Position numbers and translations under genes: made by a program. Below are positions 51,630 to 61,556 of a DNA stretch of 64,000 nt, in pieces. Within the stretch, counting starts at the first letter, position 1. Every line of letters starts with the position of its first letter. Source of the stretch: Pseudomonadota bacterium (GTDB lineage: Bacteria > Pseudomonadota > Gammaproteobacteria > Xanthomonadales > SZUA-38); the NCBI GenBank assembly GCA_039033415.1, contig JBCCCR010000018.1, forward strand, positions 62,001-126,000, in the 5' to 3' direction. The notes beneath the pieces were generated by a model that worked only from the letters and a program-made list of their open reading frames with translations, was not told the DNA's origin and made no database searches.

Positions 51630-52616
51630 CTAACCGCTCAGCCGCTGATTGAGCTGGCGGGCCAGCTGCGCCGGGGGCAGGGTGTGGTTTACCGGGCCGT
51701 CACGCATAGCGCCCTCTACCATCGAGGCCACCACGCAGGATTCTGGGTCCTGAACCCAGAGCTGACCGCCCGATTCCCGGATCGCGCTGGCGCCGGCAAC
51801 GCCATCACTCGCCATGCCGGAGAATATGATGCCGTGCAGGCGCGAGCCGTAGCGCTCCAGCAGGCCGGCGATCACGTCGTCGATGCAGGGTGAGTACTGC
51901 GGCGGCGTTGGATAGTCGCTCAAGACCACCCGGCCTGCGGCGTTGAAGCTCATTATCTGACCCACCGGCGTCACCAGCACCTGGCCCGGAAGCAGGGTCA
52001 TCCCGCTGCGGGCCAGGCTGACGGGCAGTGCCGACACCTGGTTCAGCTGCTCGGCCAGCGAATCGACAAACTCCTGACCGATGTGCTGGGCCAGCAGCAG
52101 GGCCGCCGGGCATTCCGGACTGAGTTCAGCCAGAAAGCTCCGGACCGCCTCAGGCCCCCCGATCGAAGCGCCCAGCAGCCAGACCTCAAAGGTGTCATTG
52201 GCCGCCAGCGGCGCCTCGTCTGCAGGCAGCTGAGGATTGGGTGGGAGCCAGCGGCCGGTGCCGCTGATCTTGGCCGCAAGGTGGCGCAGCCAGCGGGCCC
52301 GGTCGGGGCCGTCAAGCTGGGCACTGGCGGCCGCATCGTTAATGACCAGCCCGCGCCGACCCTGCTCCGCCAGCACCTGTTCTAAGATGGCGGGCTTGCG
52401 ATCCAGCAGCGGTTCGAGATTGAGCAGGAGCACGTCGGCGGGCAGCGCGTCGACGGCGCCCGCGGCAAATTCACTAAAGCGCAGCTCTGCGGTCAGTGTC
52501 GCCCCGGCGGCCGATACGGCCGCCACGAGCGCCTCGCGATGCGCGGCCTGCTCGTACAGCACGGCGACGGTCGTGGCAGCGCCCGAGACTCGGGAGTTGC
52601 TGGCCGTATTCGCCAT
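51630..52616 (-). CDS. chpB: CheB-type methylesterase ChpB
   Basis: The 328-residue protein has a receiver-like N-terminal domain and a CheB methylesterase C-terminal domain with the catalytic triad in LGASIGGPEAV (Ser), LLLAQHIGQEFV (His) and SGMASDGVAGA (Asp). It would remove methyl groups from PilJ. The receiver part (TTVAVLYEQAAHREAL, DVLLLNLEP) shows Asn where the phosphoacceptor Asp is expected, so phosphorylation control looks lost. It overlaps the chpA end by one base. Confidence 0.9.
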   Translation of the reverse strand: MANTASNSRVSGAATTVAVLYEQAAHREALVAAVSAAGATLTAELRFSEFAAGAVDALPADVLLLNLEPLLDRKPAILEQVLAEQGRRGLVINDAAASAQLDGPDRARWLRHLAAKISGTGRWLPPNPQLPADEAPLAANDTFEVWLLGASIGGPEAVRSFLAELSPECPAALLLAQHIGQEFVDSLAEQLNQVSALPVSLARSGMTLLPGQVLVTPVGQIMSFNAAGRVVLSDYPTPPQYSPCIDDVIAGLLERYGSRLHGIIFSGMASDGVAGASAIRESGGQLWVQDPESCVVASMVEGAMRDGPVNHTLPPAQLARQLNQRLSG

Positions 52617-55600
52617 CAGCCAGCCGCCTTCACCTCTTCCAGGAGCTCGCGTACGTTGCTCAGCAGCTCAGCTTCCTGATAGGGCTTGCCCAGATAGCGG
52701 TTCACGCCGATCTCCATCGCCCGATCCCGGTGTTTATCACCGGTTCGCGAGGTGATCATGATGATCGGCACCTGCTTGAGGCGCTCGTCGTTGCGCATGT
52801 GCGTCGCCAGTTCGAAACCATCCATCCGCGGCATTTCGATATCGAGCAGCATTAGGTCGGGCACCGCATCTTGAAGCTGTTCGACCGCGTCCACCCCGTC
52901 TTTCGCTGTGGTGACCTCCATGGCATGCCGCTGCAGCACGCGCGAGGTGACTTTGCGCATCGTGATCGAGTCGTCCACCACCATAATGGTCGGCGGCCGA
53001 TCAACCTCTTGCGGCGCCGGTTCGTCGGGGGCCGCAGCCGCCTCGTCCGGCCCCAGCCGCAGGGCCGCTCCCCGGCGCACCAGCGGGCCGAGATCCAGAA
53101 TCATGATCACGCTGCCGTCGCCGAGAATCGTGGCGCCAAAGATGCCGGGAATCGAGCTGATCTGTGGACCGACCGACTTAACGACAATCTCGCGGCTGCC
53201 TAGAACGGCGTCGACGCGAATGGCGGCCCGCTGATCGCCGATGCGCGACATCAGCACCGGGGTCATGTCGTCATCGGCGCTCTCGCGTCGCTCCAAGCCC
53301 AGCAGCACGGCCAGCTCCTTCAGCTGATACTCCTCGCCCGTATAGCTGTAGCTGGTTTCGCCTTCTTCTATGCGGCGGTCAAACTCATCCCGCTGCATCC
53401 GCACGACACCCTGGATACTGGTCAGCGGTACCGCAAAGGTGCTGTCGCCGACCCGCACCATAATGGCGTGGGTGACCGCCAGGGTGAACGGCAGGCGGAT
53501 CGTAAACGTGGTGCCCTGCCCCTGGTTTGAGCTGATATCCAGCGAGCCCCCGAGCTGTTTGATCTCGCTGTTCACCACGTCCAGGCCGACGCCGCGGCCG
53601 GCAACCTTGGTGACCTCATCCGCGGTCGAGAAACCGGTTTCCAGAATGAATCCGTAGAGATCGCGGTCGGTGAGCTCGGCGTCCGGCTTGAGCATGCCGC
53701 GCTCGATCGCCTTGGCTCGGACCCGCTCGTGGTCGACGCCGCCGCCGTCGTCCGAAACGGTGATCACCACTTCGGTCGCTTCACGCGCAACGTTCACCTG
53801 GATCGTTCCTTCCGGCGTCTTGCCGGCGCGGTCTCGATCCTCCGGGCCTTCCAGACCGTGCGCCACGGCGTTGCGCAGGATGTGCTCCAGCGGCGCCGTG
53901 ATGCGCTCGAGCACCGTGCGGTCCATCTCACCCTGAGCGCCACTCACACGAAGCTGCGCTTTCTTTTCCAGTTCAGCCGTGGTTTGTCGAAGAATCCGTC
54001 GCAGCCGCGGCACCAGCGAGTCGAAGGGCACCATGCGGGTGCGCATCAGCCCTTCCTGCAGATCCGAGTTGACGCGCGACTGCTGCAGCAGCAGCGTTTC
54101 GGATTGGCGCGTCAGATCATCCAGCATGCTCTGAATCGACACCAGGTCAGACACGGATTCAGCCAGGGCTCGGGAGAGCTGCTGAAGCGTCGAGAAACGG
54201 TCCAGTTCCAGCGGGTCGAAGGTCTCGTTGAGTTCCTCGGCCTCACGCTGGTAGCGCGACAGGATCTGCGCTTCGGTCTCGATCTCCAGGTTGCGAAGCT
54301 GTTCCCGCAGACGGGTCACCGTCTGATCGAATTCCACCAGGTTGAAGCGGAAAGTTCCGATCTGCTGTTCCAGGCGCGACCGATAGATGCTGACCTCGCC
54401 AGCGTAGTTCACCAGGTTGTCCAGCAGGTCGGCCCGGACACGGATCAGCTCCTGCTGCGGCCTAGCTGCAGGGGCACCGCTGCGCTGCGCCTGCTGGTCC
54501 AGGGCAGTCGGACGTTCGATTTCCGGTGCCACTTGGGGAGCGGGCTCCGGCTCGGCTGTCAGCTCAGCGTCATCAGCGGCAGCTGGCGTCTCATCATCCG
54601 CAGCCTCGACAACTTCCGGCTCTTCCTCGACTGCCGGCGTGGTTTCCGCCACCTCAGCGTCATCTGCGACCACCTCAGCGGCTTCCGAGGTCTCTGCTTC
54701 GGGCGAAAGCTCTTCCAGCGGGCGTCCGCTGAGCACCGCCTCGATGCGGGCAATCGACAGCTTGCCCGTGGGAATCGGCTCCCGGGAGGAAACCTGGTCG
54801 AGCATCTGATGCAGCTGGTCGAAGGCCGCCTCAAGAATCTCTACCGTCTGATCGGTGACCGAGATGCGGTCTTCGACCACCCCTTCGAACAGCGACTCCA
54901 TGGCGTGACTGAGATCACCGATTGGCCCGAGGCCCGCCATGCGAGCACCACCCTTGAGCGTGTGCAGCTCCCGCTGGAGCTCAAGCACGGGTTCGTTGTT
55001 TTCGGCGTTTTCGCGCCAGTCGGCCATCTTGTGGTCCGACTCATCCAGAATCTCAGCGCCTTCCTGCAGGAAGATCTCTAGCAGCTCGTCGTCGATGTCG
55101 CCCAGGTCCTCGAGCGCAACGGTCTCGTCGTCGGGGACCGATACCGGCCCCTGCGCTTCGGCCATCTCCTCCCACGCTTCCAGATCGGAGGCGAGCTCAG
55201 CGATGGCTTCCGCGGCCTGCTGATCGGCCTCGTCCTCGGCGGACGGGGCTTCGACTGACGCCTCGGCCTCCTCGTCGACCTCGTCCTCGGACTCCGCCTC
55301 AGCCTGAGCTTCGGTCGTTTCCTCTAGCTCGGCTTCCGCTTCGACATCGTCGAACGTCGCCTCGGCCGCGTCTTCCGCGTCGGCGTCCTGGAGGGTCTCC
55401 TCGACGGACTCCGTTAGGCCTTCGGCGTCGTCAGCGGCGCTGTCCTCGAGCGAAGTTTCGCCAGCATCTTGATCGGCCTCCGGCTCGGCCTCGGCCACCG
55501 TTTCATCGTGAGCCTCGGGCTCGCTCTCATCCTCGACGGCCGAATCGTCCGCGGCGGCATCCATCGCCAGCTCGTCTGACGTCTCTGGCTCAGCTTCGAT

Positions 55601-58600
55601 CTCTTCGACGGCGTCCGTCGGCAGGCCCTCGTCGTCCGTTCCTTCGGCAGCGGCCTCCCCCGGCGTCGCCTCGTCAGCTTGCACTTCCGGCTCCACCGCC
55701 GCATCGACTGATGCGTCCTCGGATTCCGCTGAGTCGTTGCGGCCCACCGTCTCAGCGATCGCTTCGCTGTCTTCAACCGCGTCCTCTGCGGCAGCGAGCA
55801 GGGTTGTTTCGTCGAACGCCAGATCGCCCTCGCCCAGCAGCTCGGGTTCGCCGTCTTCGAGCGTGATGGTGTCCGCTTCGGTGGGGAGAACGGCATCGTC
55901 TGTGGCCGAGACCGATGCCGTCTCATCAGCACCACCCTCGAAGTCCAGGGAAGAAATCAGCTCAAGATCGTCTTCAAAACCGCCCTCAGGGATCGGCTGG
56001 TCGTCAGACGCCAGTTCGGACTCCTCATCCAGCAATTGATTGAAGCCGTCAGCCGACGGCAGATCGTCGCGCAACGACGTAAGCCGCTCGCTCAAGGGCC
56101 GGGTATCCGGCAACGAGAGCGCGTCGCTGTCCAAACCTTGGGTGACCTCGTCGAGGAGGTCGGCCGTCTCCTTGAGAGCGGCCAGACCCGACTCGCCAGG
56201 GGTGTCTTCGGCCGAGTGCAGCCGCTTGACGTACCCCTCCAGCGGGGCCGTTACGGCGGCGAGCTCTGGTAGCTCTACCATGGAGACCGCGCCATTCAAC
56301 GTGTGGACCGCCCGCAGCAGTGGTTCGTGCACACGCTCAGGGGATTCGGCGTCCTGGTTGTCGTCCAGGTATCGGCGCAGCACCACCACGTGGTCGGCAA
56401 TCTCGGTGCGCAGAATGTCTCGCAGCACCGGATCGATCGCTTCGCGGCTGGCGCTCAGCTCCGCCTCGGCCGGCGCCAGATCGTCCCCGGCGTCGGTCGT
56501 ATCATCCAGCACGTCTTCCGGCACAGCCGCCGCTTCCTCCGCGGCTTCCTCCAGCGCCTCGGGCGGCAGACTGTCCAGGAGCGCATCGATGTCCAGCGCG
56601 TCGTCAGCGCTGAGCTCGTCGGCCTCGGTCGACGGCGAGTCGCCCGGCTCAGGTTCAGCCAAGCCGGCCGACTTGAGTTCGGCCATCGCGTCATCAGCGG
56701 CAACTTCGTTCAGGAAGGACTCCAGGTCGTAGTCGCCAACGTCATCCGCGGTGCGCTCTAGCCCGAGCACCGCGTCATCATCCAGCGTCAGCTCTTCGCC
56801 AAAATCGACCAGCGACAGGTCCTCGCCATCGCCGAGGGCCAGAATCGGGTCGTCTGCGGCTGCCACCGGCGCCTCATCCGGCGACGGCTCATCGCCCACC
56901 GAAAGCTCATCGTCAAAGTCCACCAGCGACAGCTCGTCACTCTCATCGTCCGCCGCCAGCGCGTCCTGCGCTTCTGCATCTTCGCCCTCGGCCACAGCCC
57001 CAGCCGGGACATCCTCAGCCGCCGAGGCTTCGTCGTCCAGCGGCACCAGCTCCAGGTCGTCCAGCCGGATCTTTTGCGTCGGCAGATCCGCTTCCTCGTC
57101 GGCTGACGCCTCAACATCGTCTTCGGCCTCTGCTACTTCGGCAGCCTCTGCCTCCGTCGCTTCACTCGGCAACGCTTCTGTGTCCGGGTCGGGCTCAAGC
57201 GTCAGGTCGCCCAGGTCCAGGTCGTCCAGCGACAGATCGTCGTTGTCCGGCGTTTCGACAACAGCGCCCCCCGGCTCTGTGGGCAGATCGTCGAAGCCCA
57301 GGTCGGAAACGTCAAAAGCCTCGTCCTGCTCAGCGGCGGTAGTTTCAGCTGCCGGCTCCTCCGACGCGGCCTCGGCCGCCTCACCCTCATCGCTGTCCCC
57401 TGGGGTGTCCGCCAGGAGATCGTCGAGACTCAGCTCTTCCAGTCCGAGGTCCGGTTCGTCGCTGACCGCCAGCTCCGCGGCTTCGCCGTCCGGCGTATCC
57501 AGATCGAGGAAGTCCAGGTCGAGCGGCTCATCACTCTCGGCGGGATCCCGAGCCTCAGGGGCCTCGTCGCCGACAGGCTCGGCGGTTTCGTCATCGGCCG
57601 CCAGCTCTTCCGGCTGCGGCTCGGGACGGCCGGTAGCGGTCACCGCCTCCAGCGACTGACCCTGATCAACACCCCCGTCATCTGGCTCAAGCCCCAGGTC
57701 AAACACGGCGCGACCCGCGTCATCACCCGCACCGCTCGGATCCGCCGCCTCTTCGCCCTCGAGGGGCTCCAGGGACAGCTCCAGCGGCGCTGAGGGCGCG
57801 GCGTTTTCTTCGACGACGTCCGGATCAGCTTCCTGATCGTCGACCAAAATCAAGTCGTCGTCCGGCGAGAACGACTCTTCCGCCGCCGCCAGCGAAGCCG
57901 CTGCGTCGTCGAGCATTTCCAGCTCGCCAACCCCGTCAGCCGGTGCAGCCTTATCGGCCTCGTCTTCCGCGTCTAGGTCGAGGTCCAGATCGAGGCCTTC
58001 GAAGGCGGCAGTAACCTCTTCAAGATCCGGCGTCAGGCCTTCCGCTTCCGGCGCCTCGGATATTTCTTCATCGTCCAGCTCAGCGGTCTCGCTCGCCGCC
58101 TCGAGCTCAATCGTCTCCGCGCTCTCCGCTTCGACGGACAGTTCAGCTTCAGCTGAAGGCTCGGTTTCAGCCTCAACGGCTTCAGCGTAGGCGGGCGCAG
58201 CTGCTTCGTCTGCCGGCGCGCCGGCCACATCAGACAGACTGACCTGTTCGCCCTCAGCCAGCCGTTCAGCGACCTGCTTGATGGCTTCGATGTCCTGCGT
58301 CGACCGGCCCTCTCCCTTGACGCCAGCAAGCAGGCCCGGGACCGCGGCCACGGCGTTGTCGAGCAGCTCAAGGACCTGCGGTGAGGTTTCGACGGTGCCG
58401 TCGATGATTCGATTGAACAGGTTTTCAATCTGCCAGCTAAATTCGCCGATTGTCAGCGCGCCGACGAGGCGGCCACTGCCCTTGAGGGTATGAAAGGTCC
58501 GCCGCAGCGTACCCAGCGCCTGCTCGTCTTCGGTGTCCGACCGCCACTTCGGGTAAAGCTCGTTCAGCGAGGCAAGCTCTTCCTCGACCTCTTCGATGAA

Positions 58601-60616
58601 GACGTCGCGGATCTCTTCGTCGATATCGTCGGAGATATCGGCAGGGCCGTCGGCAGCAGCCACCCGGGGGGCCGCCGTCAGCGCCGCAGCCGTTTCGATG
58701 TTTTGCGCCTCGAGCTCAACGGATTCCGCGGGTTCGAGATCGTCGGTGGATCGTTCGTCCGACGCGGCGGCTTCCGCTTCTGCCGGATCGCTTTCGCTGA
58801 CCGCTTCATCAGCAGACGCCTGCGGTGGCTCGGGCGGCGGCGCTTCCTCGATGGGCTGGCTGCGCCGCTCGGCAATCGCCTCTTCACCGTAGTAGCCAAG
58901 CTGAGTCAGACTTTGGCGAGCAACTTCCAAAATTTTGTCGCGACCGGGCCGATGCTCCCGCACCGCCTCGAGGTAGTATTCGAGACTCGCTACCGCGTCA
59001 GCGATGGTGTCCAGATCTTCAGCGCCCGGAACGGTGCGACGCCGCAGCAGCTCAACCTCGGTGTAGGCCACGATGCCCCCGAGCAGCTCCGCCGCCTCGG
59101 TGAGATCGAGCATCTTGAGCGCGCCGACAATCTCCTCGAGCAGCGCCGGCGTGTCTTCGATTCGCTTGTGGTCCCAGGGCGCTTCGATGAACTCGACGAT
59201 GTTTTGCTTGATGATCTGCAGGTTGCCGGAGGCTTCCTTCATCAGCGCGTCGAGGATGCGCCGGACCTCCGACCTCGGCAGCTCAGCGGCGCCATCGGAG
59301 TCGCCGTCTTCGCCTTCCTCATCAGGTGCCGGGACGGCGCCTTCCGAGGTGCTGCCCAGCTGGTCGATGTGGTCATCCAGCGAACCTTCCACGTAAAGCA
59401 GCGATCCGGCGATATCCAGCAGCAGCGGCTCGTCGATCGAAACGTGGCCAGCCACGATATCGGTCACTTTTTCGCGCTGTTCCAGCACCACCTTCCGCGG
59501 CACGCCAAGTCCGAGCATGCCCAGCGTATCGGCCACGCGATCGAGGGTCTCACCCTGCTCGTTGAAACCTTCGACCGTCAGATCGCCCCGCCGCACCTTG
59601 AGGTCCAGCGAGTCTTTGACCCGCATCAGATCTTCTTTAATCGCCCCGGAAACCGTACTCAGCAGCTCACGGTTGTGGCCCGACATCGCGCCCTGCGCGT
59701 GTTCGAGCTCCGCGGCCTGGGGCAGCAGCGCGGCGAGGCCATACCGCTCCTTGAGGTCTTCGATGAGCTGCGATCCGGCCCCGCCGTGGGCCGCGTAGTA
59801 GAGCAGCCCGCGGGTCAGCTCCTGCGCCTCGCCGGAATCAAAAAAGCTTTCACCCTTTAGCGCCAGCCCTTTTATCTGTCGATCGATCTTGCCGATGAGC
59901 AGCTTGAGCGCGCCGTTGGGTTTGACCGCACCCATGCGAAGACCGTCAAAGACACCGCTGGCCACCCACCAGAGACGACGACCGTCCTCGTGATGGGTCA
60001 CCTGCAGCAGCTTGCCGCAGCAAGACTGGAGCCGTTCGATCAGTCCAAAGTCACCATCAGCTCGGAACCACTGAACCAGCGAGGCTTCGAAGGCTTTACG
60101 GATTTTTGCGGCCGCGACCCTCAGCTGTCGCTCGCCAAGCTCCGGACTGGGCGAGGCCAGCGAATCGGGCAGCGGCTGCGTCAGATCCGGGGAAAACAGC
60201 GCGGTTTCCGACAGCAGCTTTTGACCGCGCGCCGCGCGGAGATCGTTCAGCAGCGGTAGGAGTACCACCGGGATATCCCGGTGCCCGCTTTGCAGCCGCT
60301 CGAGATAGTCAGGAAGCTGGACGATGCCGCGCATCAGCATCGCGTACGCTTCCTCCCGGTCGGAGATCTCGTCCTCGAGAAGCTCAAGCGCAACCTGCTC
60401 CATCTCCTCGACGACCAGGGCCGCCCCGTAGAGCTCAACCATTCTCAGCGTGCCCTGCACCTGGTGCAGGTACGTTGCGCAGAAACGCATCTGACTCGCG
60501 TCGGTCGCATCCTCGACGTACGCTTCCAGCGCCTGCCGGGCCTGTTTCAGCGTCTCATCAAGCTCCTGCTTGACCCAGCTCAACGTGGTGAAATCGATGT
60601 CGTCCTGCAATCTCAT
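52616..60616 (-). CDS. chpA: Giant hybrid CheA kinase ChpA (PilL) with multiple Hpt domains
   Basis: The 2666-residue kinase of the type IV pilus chemosensory system is slightly longer than P. aeruginosa ChpA (about 2470). In order: an N-terminal FimV/Hpt-like domain with H51 (HQVQGTLRMVEL), a second helical domain without a clear His, Hpt H709 (FHTLKGSGRLVGA), Hpt H1438 (VHTLNGAVSMVEL) and Hpt H1885 (LHTLKGGARMAGL). The dimerisation/HATPase core follows (N box HILRNAVAHGLEG near 2248, GRGVGLDVVNSEIKQLGGS), then a CheW domain and a CheY receiver with D2592 (LLDIEMPRMDGF). Linkers between residues about 585 and 2050 are extremely acidic. It overlaps pilK by 4 bases. Confidence 0.93.
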   Translation of the reverse strand: MRLQDDIDFTTLSWVKQELDETLKQARQALEAYVEDATDASQMRFCATYLHQVQGTLRMVELYGAALVVEEMEQVALELLEDEISDREEAYAMLMRGIVQLPDYLERLQSGHRDIPVVLLPLLNDLRAARGQKLLSETALFSPDLTQPLPDSLASPSPELGERQLRVAAAKIRKAFEASLVQWFRADGDFGLIERLQSCCGKLLQVTHHEDGRRLWWVASGVFDGLRMGAVKPNGALKLLIGKIDRQIKGLALKGESFFDSGEAQELTRGLLYYAAHGGAGSQLIEDLKERYGLAALLPQAAELEHAQGAMSGHNRELLSTVSGAIKEDLMRVKDSLDLKVRRGDLTVEGFNEQGETLDRVADTLGMLGLGVPRKVVLEQREKVTDIVAGHVSIDEPLLLDIAGSLLYVEGSLDDHIDQLGSTSEGAVPAPDEEGEDGDSDGAAELPRSEVRRILDALMKEASGNLQIIKQNIVEFIEAPWDHKRIEDTPALLEEIVGALKMLDLTEAAELLGGIVAYTEVELLRRRTVPGAEDLDTIADAVASLEYYLEAVREHRPGRDKILEVARQSLTQLGYYGEEAIAERRSQPIEEAPPPEPPQASADEAVSESDPAEAEAAASDERSTDDLEPAESVELEAQNIETAAALTAAPRVAAADGPADISDDIDEEIRDVFIEEVEEELASLNELYPKWRSDTEDEQALGTLRRTFHTLKGSGRLVGALTIGEFSWQIENLFNRIIDGTVETSPQVLELLDNAVAAVPGLLAGVKGEGRSTQDIEAIKQVAERLAEGEQVSLSDVAGAPADEAAAPAYAEAVEAETEPSAEAELSVEAESAETIELEAASETAELDDEEISEAPEAEGLTPDLEEVTAAFEGLDLDLDLDAEDEADKAAPADGVGELEMLDDAAASLAAAEESFSPDDDLILVDDQEADPDVVEENAAPSAPLELSLEPLEGEEAADPSGAGDDAGRAVFDLGLEPDDGGVDQGQSLEAVTATGRPEPQPEELAADDETAEPVGDEAPEARDPAESDEPLDLDFLDLDTPDGEAAELAVSDEPDLGLEELSLDDLLADTPGDSDEGEAAEAASEEPAAETTAAEQDEAFDVSDLGFDDLPTEPGGAVVETPDNDDLSLDDLDLGDLTLEPDPDTEALPSEATEAEAAEVAEAEDDVEASADEEADLPTQKIRLDDLELVPLDDEASAAEDVPAGAVAEGEDAEAQDALAADDESDELSLVDFDDELSVGDEPSPDEAPVAAADDPILALGDGEDLSLVDFGEELTLDDDAVLGLERTADDVGDYDLESFLNEVAADDAMAELKSAGLAEPEPGDSPSTEADELSADDALDIDALLDSLPPEALEEAAEEAAAVPEDVLDDTTDAGDDLAPAEAELSASREAIDPVLRDILRTEIADHVVVLRRYLDDNQDAESPERVHEPLLRAVHTLNGAVSMVELPELAAVTAPLEGYVKRLHSAEDTPGESGLAALKETADLLDEVTQGLDSDALSLPDTRPLSERLTSLRDDLPSADGFNQLLDEESELASDDQPIPEGGFEDDLELISSLDFEGGADETASVSATDDAVLPTEADTITLEDGEPELLGEGDLAFDETTLLAAAEDAVEDSEAIAETVGRNDSAESEDASVDAAVEPEVQADEATPGEAAAEGTDDEGLPTDAVEEIEAEPETSDELAMDAAADDSAVEDESEPEAHDETVAEAEPEADQDAGETSLEDSAADDAEGLTESVEETLQDADAEDAAEATFDDVEAEAELEETTEAQAEAESEDEVDEEAEASVEAPSAEDEADQQAAEAIAELASDLEAWEEMAEAQGPVSVPDDETVALEDLGDIDDELLEIFLQEGAEILDESDHKMADWRENAENNEPVLELQRELHTLKGGARMAGLGPIGDLSHAMESLFEGVVEDRISVTDQTVEILEAAFDQLHQMLDQVSSREPIPTGKLSIARIEAVLSGRPLEELSPEAETSEAAEVVADDAEVAETTPAVEEEPEVVEAADDETPAAADDAELTAEPEPAPQVAPEIERPTALDQQAQRSGAPAARPQQELIRVRADLLDNLVNYAGEVSIYRSRLEQQIGTFRFNLVEFDQTVTRLREQLRNLEIETEAQILSRYQREAEELNETFDPLELDRFSTLQQLSRALAESVSDLVSIQSMLDDLTRQSETLLLQQSRVNSDLQEGLMRTRMVPFDSLVPRLRRILRQTTAELEKKAQLRVSGAQGEMDRTVLERITAPLEHILRNAVAHGLEGPEDRDRAGKTPEGTIQVNVAREATEVVITVSDDGGGVDHERVRAKAIERGMLKPDAELTDRDLYGFILETGFSTADEVTKVAGRGVGLDVVNSEIKQLGGSLDISSNQGQGTTFTIRLPFTLAVTHAIMVRVGDSTFAVPLTSIQGVVRMQRDEFDRRIEEGETSYSYTGEEYQLKELAVLLGLERRESADDDMTPVLMSRIGDQRAAIRVDAVLGSREIVVKSVGPQISSIPGIFGATILGDGSVIMILDLGPLVRRGAALRLGPDEAAAAPDEPAPQEVDRPPTIMVVDDSITMRKVTSRVLQRHAMEVTTAKDGVDAVEQLQDAVPDLMLLDIEMPRMDGFELATHMRNDERLKQVPIIMITSRTGDKHRDRAMEIGVNRYLGKPYQEAELLSNVRELLEEVKAAG

Positions 60617-61530
60617 GTTGAGCTGTCCTCGGCGATCGGGCCGGCGTCGCCGCGGCGGCGGAATGCCAGGGCGCGCCTGCTGTCGATCCGTTCCAGCAGC
60701 GGGTTACGCCACTGAGTCACTTCGCCAGGACCGATAATCAGGCAACCGCCAGGCCGCAGGCAATTCACCAGCTGGTCCAGAAACGCTTCGCGGCGAGCGC
60801 GGGGAAAATAGATCAGCACGTTCTGGCAGTAGATCAGTTCCAGGCCGCTCATCGGCTGGCGTTCAATGTCGAGCAGGTTGAGCTGCGCAAAACGGGTCCG
60901 CGCCCGCAGCGCCGCGTCGATGACAAACTCATCGACACCGTGAGCGCGGCTGTAGTCGCGATAGCCGGCGGGAATCTCGCGCTCGCGATCGACCGAGTAG
61001 ACGGCGGCGTCCGCCACCTTCAGGGCCGGGCCGCTCACGTCGGAACCGGTAACGGCAAAGCGGAAACGCGGGCGAGCACGGCGCGCATAGTCGTCGATCA
61101 CCATCGCCAGGCTGAACGCCTCTTCGCCGGTCGCGCAACCGACGCTCCAGGCATGAAACTCCTGCCGCCCGCCGGTGCGAGCCATGTAGGCCGGGAGAAT
61201 GTGTTCGCGCAGCAGCGCCAGTGACGGCGTATGGCGAAAAAACCGGGTTTCGTGAACCGTGAGCCGATCGACCAGCACGGCCCACTCGCGCGCGCCGTTA
61301 GGACCGACCAGCCACTCGTCGTGATAACGCTCCAGGCTCACAAGCTTTAGCTCCGCCAGCCGGAGGCGTAGGTTGGTCTCGAGAAACTGGCGCCGGCTGG
61401 GCGGCACGACCACGCCCGTGCGCTGTTCTAACAGCCTTACCCAGCGGTCGAACTCGGCGTCATCCATCACGATCCCGTCGCCGGGTAAGACGCCGGGATT
61501 CATCATGATTTGAGCCTGTCCACTGATCAT
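60613..61530 (-). CDS. pilK: CheR-type methyltransferase PilK
   Basis: SAM-dependent methylation of glutamates on PilJ. The 305 residues show the CheR N-terminal helices (RQFLETNLRLRLAELKLVSL), TVHETRFFRHTPSLALLRE, SAM motif HAWSVGCATGEEAFSLAMV and NVLIYFPRARREAFLDQL. The start lies 27 bases after pilJ. Other ATGs at 61506 and 61503 are possible. Confidence 0.92.
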   Translation of the reverse strand: MISGQAQIMMNPGVLPGDGIVMDDAEFDRWVRLLEQRTGVVVPPSRRQFLETNLRLRLAELKLVSLERYHDEWLVGPNGAREWAVLVDRLTVHETRFFRHTPSLALLREHILPAYMARTGGRQEFHAWSVGCATGEEAFSLAMVIDDYARRARPRFRFAVTGSDVSGPALKVADAAVYSVDREREIPAGYRDYSRAHGVDEFVIDAALRARTRFAQLNLLDIERQPMSGLELIYCQNVLIYFPRARREAFLDQLVNCLRPGGCLIIGPGEVTQWRNPLLERIDSRRALAFRRRGDAGPIAEDSST

Positions 61531-61556
61531 AGAGTCGTCGATTAACCAGCGCCGGA

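Noticed and set aside
53729-60259. Long antisense frames across chpA (for example 58490-59860)
   Set aside because: Mirror of the biased codons in the acidic linkers; no start signals or recognisable domains.
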